Source: Jimgerdemannia flammicorona
Lineage: Eukaryota; Mucoromycota; Endogonomycetes; Endogonales; Endogonaceae
Assembly (NCBI GenBank): GCA_003990745.1
Contig: RBNI01002664.1
Span: 1-17,844 of the forward strand
DNA length: 17,844 nucleotides
Reading direction: 5' to 3'
Below the pieces are notes generated by a model. That model was not told the DNA's origin and ran no database searches. It saw only the letters and a program-made list of their open reading frames with translations. This document shows, one piece after another, positions 1-8,619 of this stretch. The position numbers and the translations under genes are program-made. The first letter of the stretch is position 1, and every line of letters begins with the position of its first letter.

Positions 1-937
1 GGTCTGGATTCATTGGAAGGGGTTTCTATTAGCTTGGCAAAAGTGGTAGAGAAACTGAAAGTAACTGGAATGAACTCAGGACAAGAGTCTGGAGATACTG
101 ATCAATTGTCTGGTTCATGGTGAGGGGGGAGGCATATCTTGAGATAGTTGATATATACTGGTGTCCTCAGGGTTCATCCATTCATATTTCTTAAATAGAT
201 GCTGATTCCTCTGATGTTGTATACTATAATAACTCTTTTGAATACTTAGAGAAGTAAGGTATTACTTAGGGACTTAGTACACAATATATACCAAGAAGTC
301 TTCAGTTTGAGGAAGTACTTGCTTGAAAGTAGTTGTAGCAGCAGTGCCTTATCTTTCAAAGGTCTTTCTTATTTGCTCTTATCTTTTAAGGGTCTTGTTC
401 TTTGCTGTGTACAGACTGAATTCACCTTGGAATTTAGGTTCAATGGGTTTACTTAAGTCTTTGTAATTTATATACTGGTCTCAGTGCTGGCAGAAGTTAG
501 CTAGGCTTCTGGAGTTTAGTCAGAAACACTAGAGTCACTTAGATGTCATTATTAAGACTCAGAGAAATGTGTGTGTGTGGGGGAGGACTTGATTCGTGTA
601 TCAAGGACTGAACTAAAACTGCTTTATTTCAGATGGAAAAACTGGGGAGTATTTATACAAGTTGGTCTGCAATTTCTGACTAAGTATGAGTAACTAATTT
701 GGTGACTATAGTGAGATTTGTAATTGTGACCTTTGTCAGATAGTTTGTGACAAAAAACACTTTGTTATTAGGACCTCAATTACTAGGCAATGATCAGCTG
801 CTATAGCAATAGTTGTTGTAGCACCAATTATTAAGAATAAGCTGGATATTGTTTTTTGCATCATTTGTCCATTGTTTGCAATATCATATGTCCCACTTGA
901 TCTGTTTGCTTGTTCATTCTATTACATCCTTCTCTCC
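1..937. other. Degraded AT-rich sequence, LTR-like; no confident gene
   Basis: No intact gene is visible. CpG is almost absent (I see one, near 597), which indicates old methylated repeat DNA. On the minus strand a TATAAATA (650..657) lies about 280 bp downstream of the broken reading frame at 938..1810, and an AATAAA lies at 623..628. This is the same order (U3 reading frame, TATA, poly-A signal) as in the large LTRs of this window, so the stretch may be the R/U5 side of a second, older Gypsy LTR. Short minus-strand coding-like patches occur between about 60 and 450 but are broken by many stops. Plus-strand frame 1 is open from the window edge to a TGA at 121..123, too short to call. Confidence 0.35.
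650..657 (-). promoter_or_regulatory. TATA-like box of a possible older LTR
   Basis: Minus-strand TATAAATA followed by ACTCCCC, close to the TATAAATACCCCC of the LTR promoters at 2488..2495 and 11070..11077. It lies downstream of the broken reading frame at 938..1810, as expected for a genomic-RNA promoter behind a U3 gene. Sequence evidence is short, so confidence is low. Confidence 0.25.
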
Positions 938-1810
938 TTAGAAATCAATGTCCTTATTGATTTGGAAATTGAGAACTAGGAGAGAAAAAGGTGGAGAATC
1001 TTCCTCAGTATTGTTGCCTTCTTCTTCAGTGGTAGGGGGGGCAGTTTCTGATGGCTCAATATCAAGAATAGAGAAGTCAATGAGGTCTGCAAATAGTTCT
1101 TACATTGGTATGGGTGTTGGTATAGGGGTTCTCCATCTAATGCAGTCAGGACCATCCAGGTAGGGTTCTTGATCCTCATGCCTGGGGATATCTATTCAGA
1201 TAGGCAGTCCTTCAAAGAGGTCAGTGAGGCCTTAGAGCCATTGGTCTGGGTTGTCATTTAGGAGGGGGCTCCAGTGGAGTTCACAGTCAGTAGACTTGAG
1301 GGTAATTCAGGAGTTGGCTTCATAGACTACCTTGATCTCTAGCTCATCAACCTCAGAGAAGAAGAGGTTCTGAAAATCCTTCAGTTAGATATAGTTGAGG
1401 TTGGAGATTGCGGTATATTATTTGATGGACCTTCTTGGCTAGTCTTTGTTCATGCCTGTCCAGGTGGGTCCAGTCTGAGATCTGGTCAGTGGATAGGTCC
1501 TTTGCACATTGGAGGAGTTGGTGGTCAATTTCATATTTATACCAGATCTCTAGACAGTTAGTAGCAAGGTAGGCCCTTTCAATAACTTCACAGCAGTTGA
1601 GGACATAATGTCCTAGGTCCTGGCTAGAGAGGTTAAGGGCCTCAGAGCAGCAGTTTCTTCCTTAGATAGCAACCTGGATGTATCCAAAGAGGTGGTCAAC
1701 CTGGCTTGGGAGAGGCTGGCTATGGGAGGACTTCTTTTGCTCAAACCACTCAGAGCAAGCTAAGCTATACAGACATCTTTCAGCAAAAGACAATATGTTT
1801 TCAAGTTTTT
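938..1810 (-). pseudogene. Broken reading frame, possibly a diverged U3-encoded retrotransposon protein
   Basis: A minus-strand reading of about 280 codons ends at a TAA (938..940). It needs one frame change near 1370 and is cut by several stops (for example near 1657, 1311, 1240, 1206 and 1108) that look like C-to-T or G-to-A damage. Between them the translation is protein-like and not low complexity, with an acidic, Pro/Thr-rich C-terminus. I see no known domain. It resembles the U3 protein of the large LTRs: a weakly alignable helical block around an H..(Q/R)(L/I)A(K/R)K pattern, a similar acidic tail, and the same position upstream of a TATAAATA on the same strand. Homology is my inference from eye alignment and could be wrong. 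A chance open stretch is the alternative, but its length argues against that. Confidence 0.4.
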
Positions 1811-1898
1811 ATTTTGATCACACTGGTGTACATTGTGCAGCAGGAGTCTATCTATAAGGCACAATAAGTTTCAGTACCAACCATCAAGTTTTGGTGAC

Positions 1899-2008
1899 AT
1901 GGCTAGTCAAGGTTCCTCTAGCTCTGAGCATCTGGAGAGGAGGAGACCTGGTCTGGACCTCCCCAAGAGTTTTGCAGCTGTTGTAGGGGCTGGTATAGCT
2001 GCTGGAAA
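1899..2008 (+). pseudogene. Possible 5' end of a LINE ORF1, cut by the Gypsy element
   Basis: An ATG at 1899 opens a clean plus-strand frame of 36 codons that stops making sense exactly where the left LTR begins (2009). The start is Ser-rich and contains a KSFAAVV motif. Many LINE ORF1 and gag-like proteins carry a short SFA-VV motif near their N-terminus. Strand and CpG poverty match the LINE fragment beyond the right LTR at 12654, so the two may be ends of one LINE with its middle missing. The motif is short and the assignment tentative. Confidence 0.3.
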
Positions 2009-2366
2009 TGTAAGAGGGTTGCTTTTTAGGGTAACCGTTATGTAGTTCTGGAAGGGTTTTCTGGAAGTTCTGGATATTCTAGAAGACTGTTTTCTTATGG
2101 TCAAGATCAATTTCGTATGGAGTACGTCCTCTACGCTTATTGATTTCAAGATTGGGTTGATGTCTCAACCAAAGTTCTTTTTCGGACTAGTTCTGGATGT
2201 TCAGGATTTTCCATATTTCAGGAAGTTCAAGAAACTAAGACCAGCTTAGTTGAATTGGTGTATCGCTGCAGACAATACCCAATTAGGAAATTTTGTGACA
2301 GGGTTAGGAGTGGGACCTAACAGGGAGCAGATTTACTTAAGAGTGGTTTGTGGATTATGGAATAGA

Positions 2367-2372
2367 TTTATT
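2367..2372 (-). promoter_or_regulatory. Poly-A signal in 3' LTR
   Basis: Minus-strand AATAAA, about 115 bp downstream of the TATAAATA at 2488..2495, the spacing expected for an R region. The same hexamer is kept in the other LTR at 10949..10954. Confidence 0.5.
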
Positions 2373-2487
2373 TGCTATTCATGATATTGCTATACTAGGA
2401 GTATTTGTGTGAAGGGGTATTGTGGTGAAGTATTCAGGAATGTTCTTGTGTGTTCGAGTCTGAGATTCTGAGGTCTGGGGGAGGGGG

Positions 2488-2495
2488 TATTTATA
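2488..2495 (-). promoter_or_regulatory. TATA box for genomic RNA, 3' LTR copy
   Basis: Minus-strand TATAAATA followed by a C-rich stretch, conserved in both LTRs. It lies downstream of the U3 reading frame and upstream of AATAAA, so it should mark the U3/R junction, with transcription starting about 30 bp downstream. Confidence 0.55.
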
Positions 2496-2685
2496 CTAGT
2501 GAGGGGCTATCTGGACTATGCTAGATATAGATGTAGTACTAAGTACCTTGCTGAGTCGGAATGCAGTCACATAGTACAAGTGTGATCTGACATATCAAGA
2601 GATTGTCTGACTGCTGAGTCAGTTCACAGTCATGTTGTACAATACTAATCTAACTATACTATGACTGCTAGGCTATTTTATAGGT

Positions 2686-3783
2686 TTAGGCACTGTCTGG
2701 GTAGTCTTCAATGACATCACTATCAATTGCATCATCTCTGATGAAGTAGTCATCTAGGAATAGTAGTTCACGGATTACTTCTCCCTGTTGGCTGAGGTGG
2801 TAATACATTGGGACTTCATCTCCATCCCACAGGATAGCATCATCTGTTTCATATGCTGGATAAGGTGTTGGTGAGCGAAGGATGGGTGTATTGTCTTCGC
2901 TTTCATCGGATTCGCTATCTGTATACCTTCTATAGGTTACAGTACTATGAGTCACGGGATTGTAGTAAGTTGGCGGCTGTGGTTCATATCGCTCGTACTC
3001 GGGTAGTGAAGTTGTTGGTTCGATTTCGAGGGTTGTCTAAAGGTACAGATTGTGTTCTCCAGTCTCTTCATTGTAATTGAAGTAATCAGGGGTGAATGTG
3101 GGTTGGTATTCATACCAGTGGTCATTGTCCCAATAGGTCTCATAGGCAGTTATGAACTGTTGTAAGTTCATCAGCAAGGTTGGCAGTATGATCAGGGTTG
3201 GCAGGGATCCTTGGCTTGAGGTCATGTCTGTGTCAGAGGGATCATTGTCTTCTGCTTCATCTTCGTCGAAGTGGATTATATCATAGACATCCTTCATGGC
3301 ATATCCAACTTGGGGCATTTGCAGGATGTGATCGTCGGGGTGCGGGAAGGTTCAGTCTGTGGTTTCAACGTACTCAAGGTACTTATGGTTGAGTTCTTGT
3401 ATTATGTCATCGATTTGGCCATAGGACAGGGTGGTAACCATTTCGCTGGTAGTGACTTGGAGGCGGGGAATAAAGGTGCTGTACTCGTAGAAGAGTTCTC
3501 AGTGTTTGCGGGCGATGAGCTTCTGGTGTTGAGACATCTGGGTAATGTCTGTATCATGGTGGTGCTCGACCATGTCTTCTAGGAGGCGGCCGATCTGGTA
3601 GTAGCTTGAGATTTGTCCAATCCAGTGGGCCTCGTTAAGCATGTTCAGGGCATTCCATCGGGCTTCCACGAAGTAGAGGGGTGCTAGGCTATGGATATTC
3701 ATGAGGTGCAGAGGGGGTGTGGCTCAGTTGACAATGGCATTCCAAATGTCAGCGCGGATGCAGTTGTAGATCTCAGTGGTCAT
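2686..3783 (-). pseudogene. U3-encoded protein gene, broken copy in 3' LTR
   Basis: This is the left copy of the U3 gene at 11268..12365. Reading frame and length (366 codons with stop) are the same, with no indel. Four premature stops lie at codons 20, 95, 144 and 249 (3724..3726, 3499..3501, 3352..3354, 3037..3039). The other copy has CAA, CGA, CGA and CAG there, so each stop is one transition away, and the CGA/TGA pairs show CpG decay directly. The PPTY motif is kept, while the preceding PPEY has become LPEY. An extra upstream ATG at 3918 exists only in this copy, where the other LTR has ACG, so it is probably not the real start. The copy cannot make a full protein as it stands. Confidence 0.8.
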
Positions 3784-3852
3784 GTTTGTGTGTTTGGAAG
3801 TTGTGGTTGTTGTTTGTTTTGGTTCTCTGATTCGACGCGTCTCGGTGCTTGG

Positions 3853-3858
3853 TATATA
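3853..3858 (-). promoter_or_regulatory. TATA box for the U3 gene, 3' LTR copy
   Basis: Minus-strand TATATA about 70 bp upstream of the ATG at 3783 and about 65 bp downstream of TGACTCA. It is conserved at 12435..12440. It is separate from the genomic-RNA TATA at 2488, which suggests a second promoter within U3. Confidence 0.4.
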
Positions 3859-3920
3859 TGCATTTGGTCCTGATTGGTAAGATTCTGTTTGTGTAAATCT
3901 TGTGTTCCGTGACTTCATAT

Positions 3921-4055
3921 TGACTCAGCTTTGTGCACTGTGACTTCGGTTTGACTCAGCTTCATGATCAGGCAGGTGATTTCCAGATTTGTTTGGAGGT
4001 TGCGTGTGATTTCGGTGGCTTGTTCAGAGGGTGACATGTGATTTCAGTGGCTTGG
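3921..4055. promoter_or_regulatory. U3 enhancer-like repeats with TGACTCA sites
   Basis: Two copies of a motif reading TGACTTC-N(4)-TTGACTCAGCTT lie at about 3910..3962, each holding a TGACTCA (3921..3927 and 3952..3958). Two copies of GTGATTTCRGTGGCTTG lie at about 4006..4022 and 4038..4054. TGACTCA is the consensus for Gcn4/AP-1-type bZIP activators. In the other LTR the first site is intact (12503..12509) and the second is TAACTCA. Placement upstream of the U3 TATA suggests an enhancer. Binding is inferred. Confidence 0.4.
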
Positions 4056-4071
4056 AGGTTGTACACTTACA

Positions 4072-4085
4072 ACTCTCCCCTTCTT
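4072..4085 (-). other. Polypurine tract
   Basis: The minus strand reads AAGAAGGGGAGAGT, directly followed by TGTAAG of the 3' LTR. A purine run against the 3' LTR is the plus-strand DNA primer site of LTR retrotransposons. It fixes the orientation of the element and the LTR edge. Confidence 0.88.
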
Positions 4086-4499
4086 AGCTTTTGACGTCCT
4101 CGTCGGAGCCTTCTAATTTTGTTCTAGTATTGTTACACTGTTTGAGAGGTCAAAAGTCTAGTAAAGTCCATATTTCTCAGAAAGTGGCATGCTCGTAGTA
4201 CAGTTGCCTAACACATTGGATTCATATGTTAAAGGGTCGTGTGTTCAATGCTGTGCGCCGGAAGTGATTCTGACGTCATTCACTGCTGGAGAATTTCCTC
4301 TAAGGAATCTTCTTAAATATCTATGCCTCGTTTCCCACCAGTGGTATGGGGAGAATAGGCTGGCTTTCAGTTTTGCTGTTTTTCTAGAGGGTCGGTATTC
4401 TTGTCTTGGTTTGCTGAGTTCTTGATTTGGTTCATGATAATTATAATATTCAGAGGGTAATATATAGTATCTGCTGATAGGTGTTGGAGTATTCAGATT
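4086..4499 (-). other. 3' untranslated stretch between pol and the polypurine tract
   Basis: About 415 bp without a coding frame on the element strand. It separates the pol stop at 4500..4502 from the polypurine tract. The only structure I see is a tRNA-like sequence on the opposite strand at 4189..4263. Confidence 0.6.
4189..4263 (+). ncRNA. Degenerate tRNA-Met(CAT)-like sequence
   Basis: The A box is TAGTACAGTTG (4196..4206). An anticodon-loop-like TTCATAT with CAT at 4223..4225 is flanked by TTGGA and GTTAA, which pair if two C-to-T changes are undone. A B-box core GTTCAATGC lies at 4243..4251. The distances (T8 to anticodon 27, anticodon to T54 21) are each one base more than the standard tRNA numbering. 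The acceptor and T stems do not pair well, so this is not a working tRNA gene. It could be a tRNA remnant or chance. It lies antisense to the retroelement RNA. Confidence 0.3.
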
Positions 4500-4502
4500 T
4501 CA

Positions 4503-4670
4503 GTTGTTTAAGGAATCATATTCCTGAACTAAGTTGGTAGCATTCTGGAGATTGGTCTTGGGTTCCCATGTTGCATCATGGATTGGGTAACCTTTCCATT
4601 TGATAAGGTACTCAGGGTGGTTCTTGTGGCCACGTTTGTTGAGGATTTGTTCAACTTCATACTCTTCTTG
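4503..4670 (-). other. Chromodomain at the C-terminus of Pol
   Basis: Residues 1655..1710 of the polyprotein. The pattern is EYEVEQIL, then LIKWKGY, then TWEP, the core of a chromodomain, including the Trp and Tyr of the aromatic pocket. In chromoviruses this module follows integrase and is thought to guide integration to chromatin with methylated histone H3. It ends at what looks like the natural stop, so the C-terminus is probably complete. Confidence 0.88.
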
Positions 4671-4949
4671 ATCATTAATAATGACAGGTGCAGGTGGTTT
4701 GGTGGTTCGGTTCGGAAATAGTTCATCATCATTGTCATTGTATCACTTGAGACGTTGGACGTTGAAGACTGGGTGAATCTTAATGGTGTCTGGTAGCGCC
4801 AGTTTGTAGGAGGTTGAAGAGACTTGTGCAATGACTTCAAATGGTCTAATGAACTTGCTGTTCAGTTTTGTAGATGGTCTGTGCTTGAGGTTATCAACTC
4901 AGTATCCTCTAATGTCCAGTAGGACTTTTTCTCCAATATCAAAGATTTC

Positions 4950-5850
4950 TTCTCGGCGGTGTTGATTAATATACTGTGATTGTTGTTCTTGAGTTCATAA
5001 TAAATTCTTGATAGCAATCTGGTTTAAATTGTGCATTCGAAGTAAGAATTCTTCAACGGCTTCGACTGTGGAGGGTTCTTCAGTAGTTCGGATGAGTGTC
5101 AGAGGGGTGTTTGGGCTTTGTCCAGTGTTGGCAAAGAATGGTATCATTCCAAGAGAGGCTTGCTTGCTATTGTTGTAGGCAAACTCAACTGCAGTGAGGT
5201 GTTCATGCCAATCATCTTGTCTATAGGAAACATAGTTCCTTAGCATTTGTTCCAGCATTCAGTTCATTCTTTTGGTTTGGCCATCAGTTTCAGAGTGAAA
5301 GGCTGTGGATAGTGCAAGTTTTGTTCCAAGGTGTGTATGGAGGGCTTTCCAAAAATGGCTGGTGAACTTCAGATCTCGGTCACTAACAATGATCTTAGGA
5401 AGACCATGATAGTGGAAGATATTGTCAAACAAGAGTGTGGCTATGTCTGGTGCTGTTGCAGTGGTGGTAGTTGGCACAAAATGGGCTTGTTTGCTGAGAT
5501 AGTCTACGAAGACAACAATTGCATCTTTCCCGTTCTTGGTTCGGGGTAGTTGTACAATGAAGTCCATAGAGATTTGTTCCCAATTAGCAGATGGTACTGG
5601 GATAGGGTGGAGTAGGCCAGGTTTTGCTAGTGTTGAGGACTTGTTTCGTTGGCAGGCATCACAGGAAGTGATGTAGGTTTTGAGCTGATCTGCCATGCGG
5701 GGCCAATAGAAGTTTTGGGAGATAACTTCATAGCATTTGTCAAATCCTAAATGTCCAGCTGTAGGGGCATCATGACATTTAAATAGGATAGTCCTTCGGA
5801 GGTCTCGGTTGTTTGGGACATACAGTCTGTTCTTGTAGTAGATAGCATTG
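4950..5850 (-). other. Integrase region of Pol
   Basis: An HHCC zinc-binding part has His1287, His1294, Cys1324 and Cys1327. The catalytic core shows Asp1357 (SMDFIVQLP) and Asp1418 (VSDRD). With DD35E spacing the Glu should be residue 1454, in the usual DGQTER motif, but the codon is AAA and reads DGQTKR. Loss of this Glu would abolish strand transfer in the family, and the change needs one G-to-A. A TGA follows at 1458, and more stops lie in the C-terminal part before the chromodomain. Confidence 0.9.
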
Positions 5851-6019
5851 TCCTTGAGCTGGAATTGATTGTACCGGGTATGCTTGTCAGCATCATCATT
5901 GTTCAGGATTTCTCGGAGTGCTTGAGCTTCTTTATTATCAGTGCATGCTGCGATGATTTGTTCCATGATAGAGTTTGTAACCAAGGTGAGGGTTTGGATA
6001 ACTTCTTCAATTGGTGGTC

Positions 6020-6440
6020 TGGAGATTGCGTCGGCAACAATATTTTCCTTACCAGGGTGGTACTGGATTTTGTAGTCAAAGTTGGTGAGGACCTTCATCC
6101 ATCTGGCTTGCTTTCGAGAAAGGATAGCCTGTGTCTTGATGTTGACTAATGACTTGTGGTCAGTCAATACAGTGAAGTGTGCTCCTTCTAGGTATGGTCA
6201 CCATTTGATCAGAGTATCTATGATGGCTAGCATTTCCTTCTCATGAGTTGCGTAGTTGATTTCAGCATCATTGAACTTGCGTGAGTGATAGGCCACAGAG
6301 TGTCCTTCTTACATGAGCACTGCTCCAAGAGCTAGATCAGAGGCATCAGTAGTGACTTCATATGGTAGGGCAGGATTTGCCGCTTGAAGTACTGGAGTGG
6401 TTATCAGGGTGTCTTTCAGTGCTTGAAAGGTAGTATCTTG
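6020..6440 (-). other. RNase H region of Pol
   Basis: A Ty3-type RNase H follows RT. TTDASDLALGAVL (Asp1096) is the first acidic motif, TDHKSL (about 1157..1162) the middle, and PGKENIVADAISRPP the end, with its Asp. It degrades the RNA strand during cDNA synthesis. Two stops (codons 1108, TAA, and 1145, TGA) fall inside it, where related proteins usually have Gln and Arg. Confidence 0.88.
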
Positions 6441-6699
6441 CTCGGGTCCCCAATTTACAAGATTATTGAAGTCTTTCTCTTGTTTCATGGTCCAGGGTTG
6501 TTCTTGTTTCTTGCTGTGCTTGGTCATTTGGGTGAGGGCAGTAGCGATTTTAGCAAAGTTCGCAACAAATCACCTGTAATAGTTTGCTAATCCTAGAAAT
6601 GACTGGAGGTCTTTCAGCTTCTTGGGTCTGGGCCAATCCTTGATTGCAGAGATTTTGCTGGGGTCCACTTTGATTCCATTTGGCATGACAATGTGTCTA

Positions 6700-7337
6700 A
6701 GGAATTGAATTTCTTTCAGGAGGAATTCACACTTGCTGAGTTTTGCAAAGAGTCAGTTTTCTCGGAGTTTCAGTAGTACTAGTTCAAGGTGTTCGAGATG
6801 TTCCTCCAGGGTTTTGCTGAAGACTAGGATGTCGTCGATGTAGACAACAACAAATTTGTCCAGGTATAGGTACAGAATGGTATTCATCAGTATCTGGAAG
6901 GTTGCAGGAGCATTAGTTAAGCCAAAGGGCATAACTAGGAATTCGAAGTGTCCATAGCGGGTTTGGAAGGCTGTCTTGTAGATGTCTTCTTCTTTCATGG
7001 CAATTTGCCAATAACCATTTTGCAGGTCAAAAGAGCTCATAAATTGCAGGTTGGTGAGTCTATCGAATATTTCATCAATCCTCGGTAGTGGGCAACAGTT
7101 CTTGATGGTCTGTTCATTGAGATCATGGTAGTCAATGCACATTCATAGGTCTCCTCCTTTCTTGACAACGAAGAGGACTGGTGCACCATAGGGTGATACG
7201 CTGGGTCTGATGAATCCTTGTTCTAGGAGTTCATCAATTTCTTTCTTGAGTGCATTGATTTCTCTCGGAGACATGTGGTAGATTGACTTGAAGGCTGGTT
7301 TGGCATCTGGGATAGTCTTTATGGCATGGTCTATTGC
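6700..7337 (-). other. Reverse transcriptase region of Pol
   Basis: The palm motifs are complete: [34 protein letters not shown] (catalytic Asp869), [13 protein letters not shown] and [12 protein letters not shown] (Asp933 and Asp934 of YIDD). These are diagnostic of Ty3/Gypsy RT. Stops at codons 765 and 830 lie before the core motifs and one at 960 after them, each a TGA where Arg is expected or plausible. Confidence 0.95.
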
Positions 7338-7637
7338 TCATTTGGGAGGTAGGCCTTTCGGGAGCTTTTTTGGGAATATGTCTCGGAATTTCTGGAGTAG
7401 TGGTCTAACATGGCTGTCAACTTTGGAAAAGTCTTCTTCAGAGTTCTCAGGTTCTCCTTTGGATGGGCAGATGGAGATAGAAAAGAGAGGGCATTTCTTG
7501 GCCAATTTCTTGAGTTGTAGCTTGTTGATGTGGGTGATCTTTGGTCCAGGGTCACTAGAGTTGAGTGAGTCCTTTTCGCCTTGTAGTTTGAAGTTGTGGC
7601 ATCCTTTCTTGATGGTCAGAGAATGGTTTACCCAATC

Positions 7638-7940
7638 AATCATGGGGTTCTCTTGTTTTAACCATGGAGTCCCAAGGATGATTTCATTATCAGGAAGTGG
7701 TACGATTTGGAGGGTAACATGTACTCGGTAGTCACCAATTCGGAAGAGTAGATTGTGGACTTCTTTGCTGATGACATGTGAGGTTCCATCAGCTGTAGCA
7801 ACTGCTTGAGTTTGCTGTACTGGAGAGGTGAAGACCTTGAGTCTGTTGGCTGTCTCTTCATTGATGAAGTTGCCTGAGGCACCACTGTCTATCATAATCT
7901 TGACAGGTGCTCGATTGACAAAAGCTTTAAGTGTAAGCAG
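7638..7940 (-). other. Retropepsin-type aspartic protease region of Pol
   Basis: MIDSGASGNFI (Asp582, Ser583, Gly584) is the active-site loop of a retropepsin, and IILGTPWL (651..658) is the hydrophobic-Gly motif near its C-terminus. The enzyme works as a dimer to mature the precursor. It comes after the dUTPase, the order seen in betaretroviruses. No stop lies within the domain. Confidence 0.9.
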
Positions 7941-8153
7941 TTTGTCTGATCCAATGGTGGTGATTTTGGTTGTAGGGGCTTTCCTTCTGTTGGTTCTTCT
8001 TTGAGCCAGTTCATTGACACAAGAGAAGTAATCATCAATCATTCGGGAAGAGTACATTCCAATGCCATGGGGACATCAGCCACTTGGTACATATCCATCT
8101 TCGATTTTCTTGTAGAATTGTTCTTCTTTGTTCACGGTAGGTTGGGCTGGGGT

Positions 8154-8570
8154 CTTGTTTGATGAGCCAAATCCTTTAGATCCTCGGATGGTAGGTAGTA
8201 GTTCAGGGACTTCCTTAACTGTCAGAGTTGACTCGATTTTCTCGAATAGGATCTGGGCAATGCAGAAACCTATGGGGATCTTGAAGGGTGTCCAACTATG
8301 ATTTCGGATGAGGACAATAATTTTGCCTGTATAATCTTTGTCAATGACTCCTCCTTCTACTGAGAGTCCTTTTAATGCTAGACTGCTGTGACAGCATATT
8401 CTTCCAACATGTCCTTCAGGGATTTGGATACTGATTCCCATGTAGACTTGTTTGACTTCTCGGTTTGAAACTGTAGCTTCTTCGGCTGCATACAGGTCAT
8501 ATCCAGCTGCTTTTTGACTTCCTTTGGTTGGGGCCTTAGCAGTTTGTCTTAACTTGACAAAGTCTAGTAT
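8154..8570 (-). other. Trimeric-type dUTPase domain between zinc knuckle and protease
   Basis: Residues 355..493, about 139 long, the usual size of a trimeric dUTPase subunit. Motif 1 is AGYDLYAAEE (376..385). Motif 3 is GVIDKDYTG (428..436), with the catalytic-site Asp and the uracil-pocket Tyr. Motif 4 is FCIAQILFEKI (456..466). Motif 5 is RGSKGFGSS (483..491). Motif 2, normally PRSGLA, reads CHSSLA (414..419), so its conserved Arg is lost, consistent with deamination (CGC to CAC). The enzyme converts dUTP to dUMP and would limit uracil in retroelement cDNA. The domain itself holds no stop, but stops flank it at 339 and 519. No methionine or frameshift separates it from Gag, so it would be made as part of the precursor. 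Confidence 0.9.
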
Positions 8571-8619
8571 TCTGGTGGTCAGGTTGTTGAGGTGGTGAAG
8601 AGTGGTAACAGTTGCTCAT

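Larger units (their letters stand above)
2009..4071 (-). repeat. 3' LTR of the main Ty3/Gypsy element (2063 bp)
   Basis: This direct repeat matches 10594..12653 along its whole length. Its ends are TGTAAG and CTTACA, a 6-bp inverted pair of the usual TG..CA type. On its inner side (4072) is a polypurine tract in minus sense, which makes this the 3' LTR. In minus sense the order is enhancer-like repeats and TGACTCA sites (about 3920..4060), a TATATA box (3853..3858), the U3 reading frame (3783..2686), TATAAATA (2488..2495), AATAAA (2367..2372), then U5. The two LTRs differ by nearly all transitions and one 3-bp indel near 2312. Gypsy LTRs are usually a few hundred bp, so 2 kb is long. Confidence 0.93.

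Noticed and set aside
1..123. Open plus-strand frame from the window edge to TGA (about 40 codons)
   Set aside because: Too short, no motif, and the opposite strand also gives a coding-like reading there. It cannot be called a gene end.
7288..7731. 147-codon plus-strand open frame
   Set aside because: It is antisense to the protease-RT part of Pol, which has clear family motifs on the minus strand.
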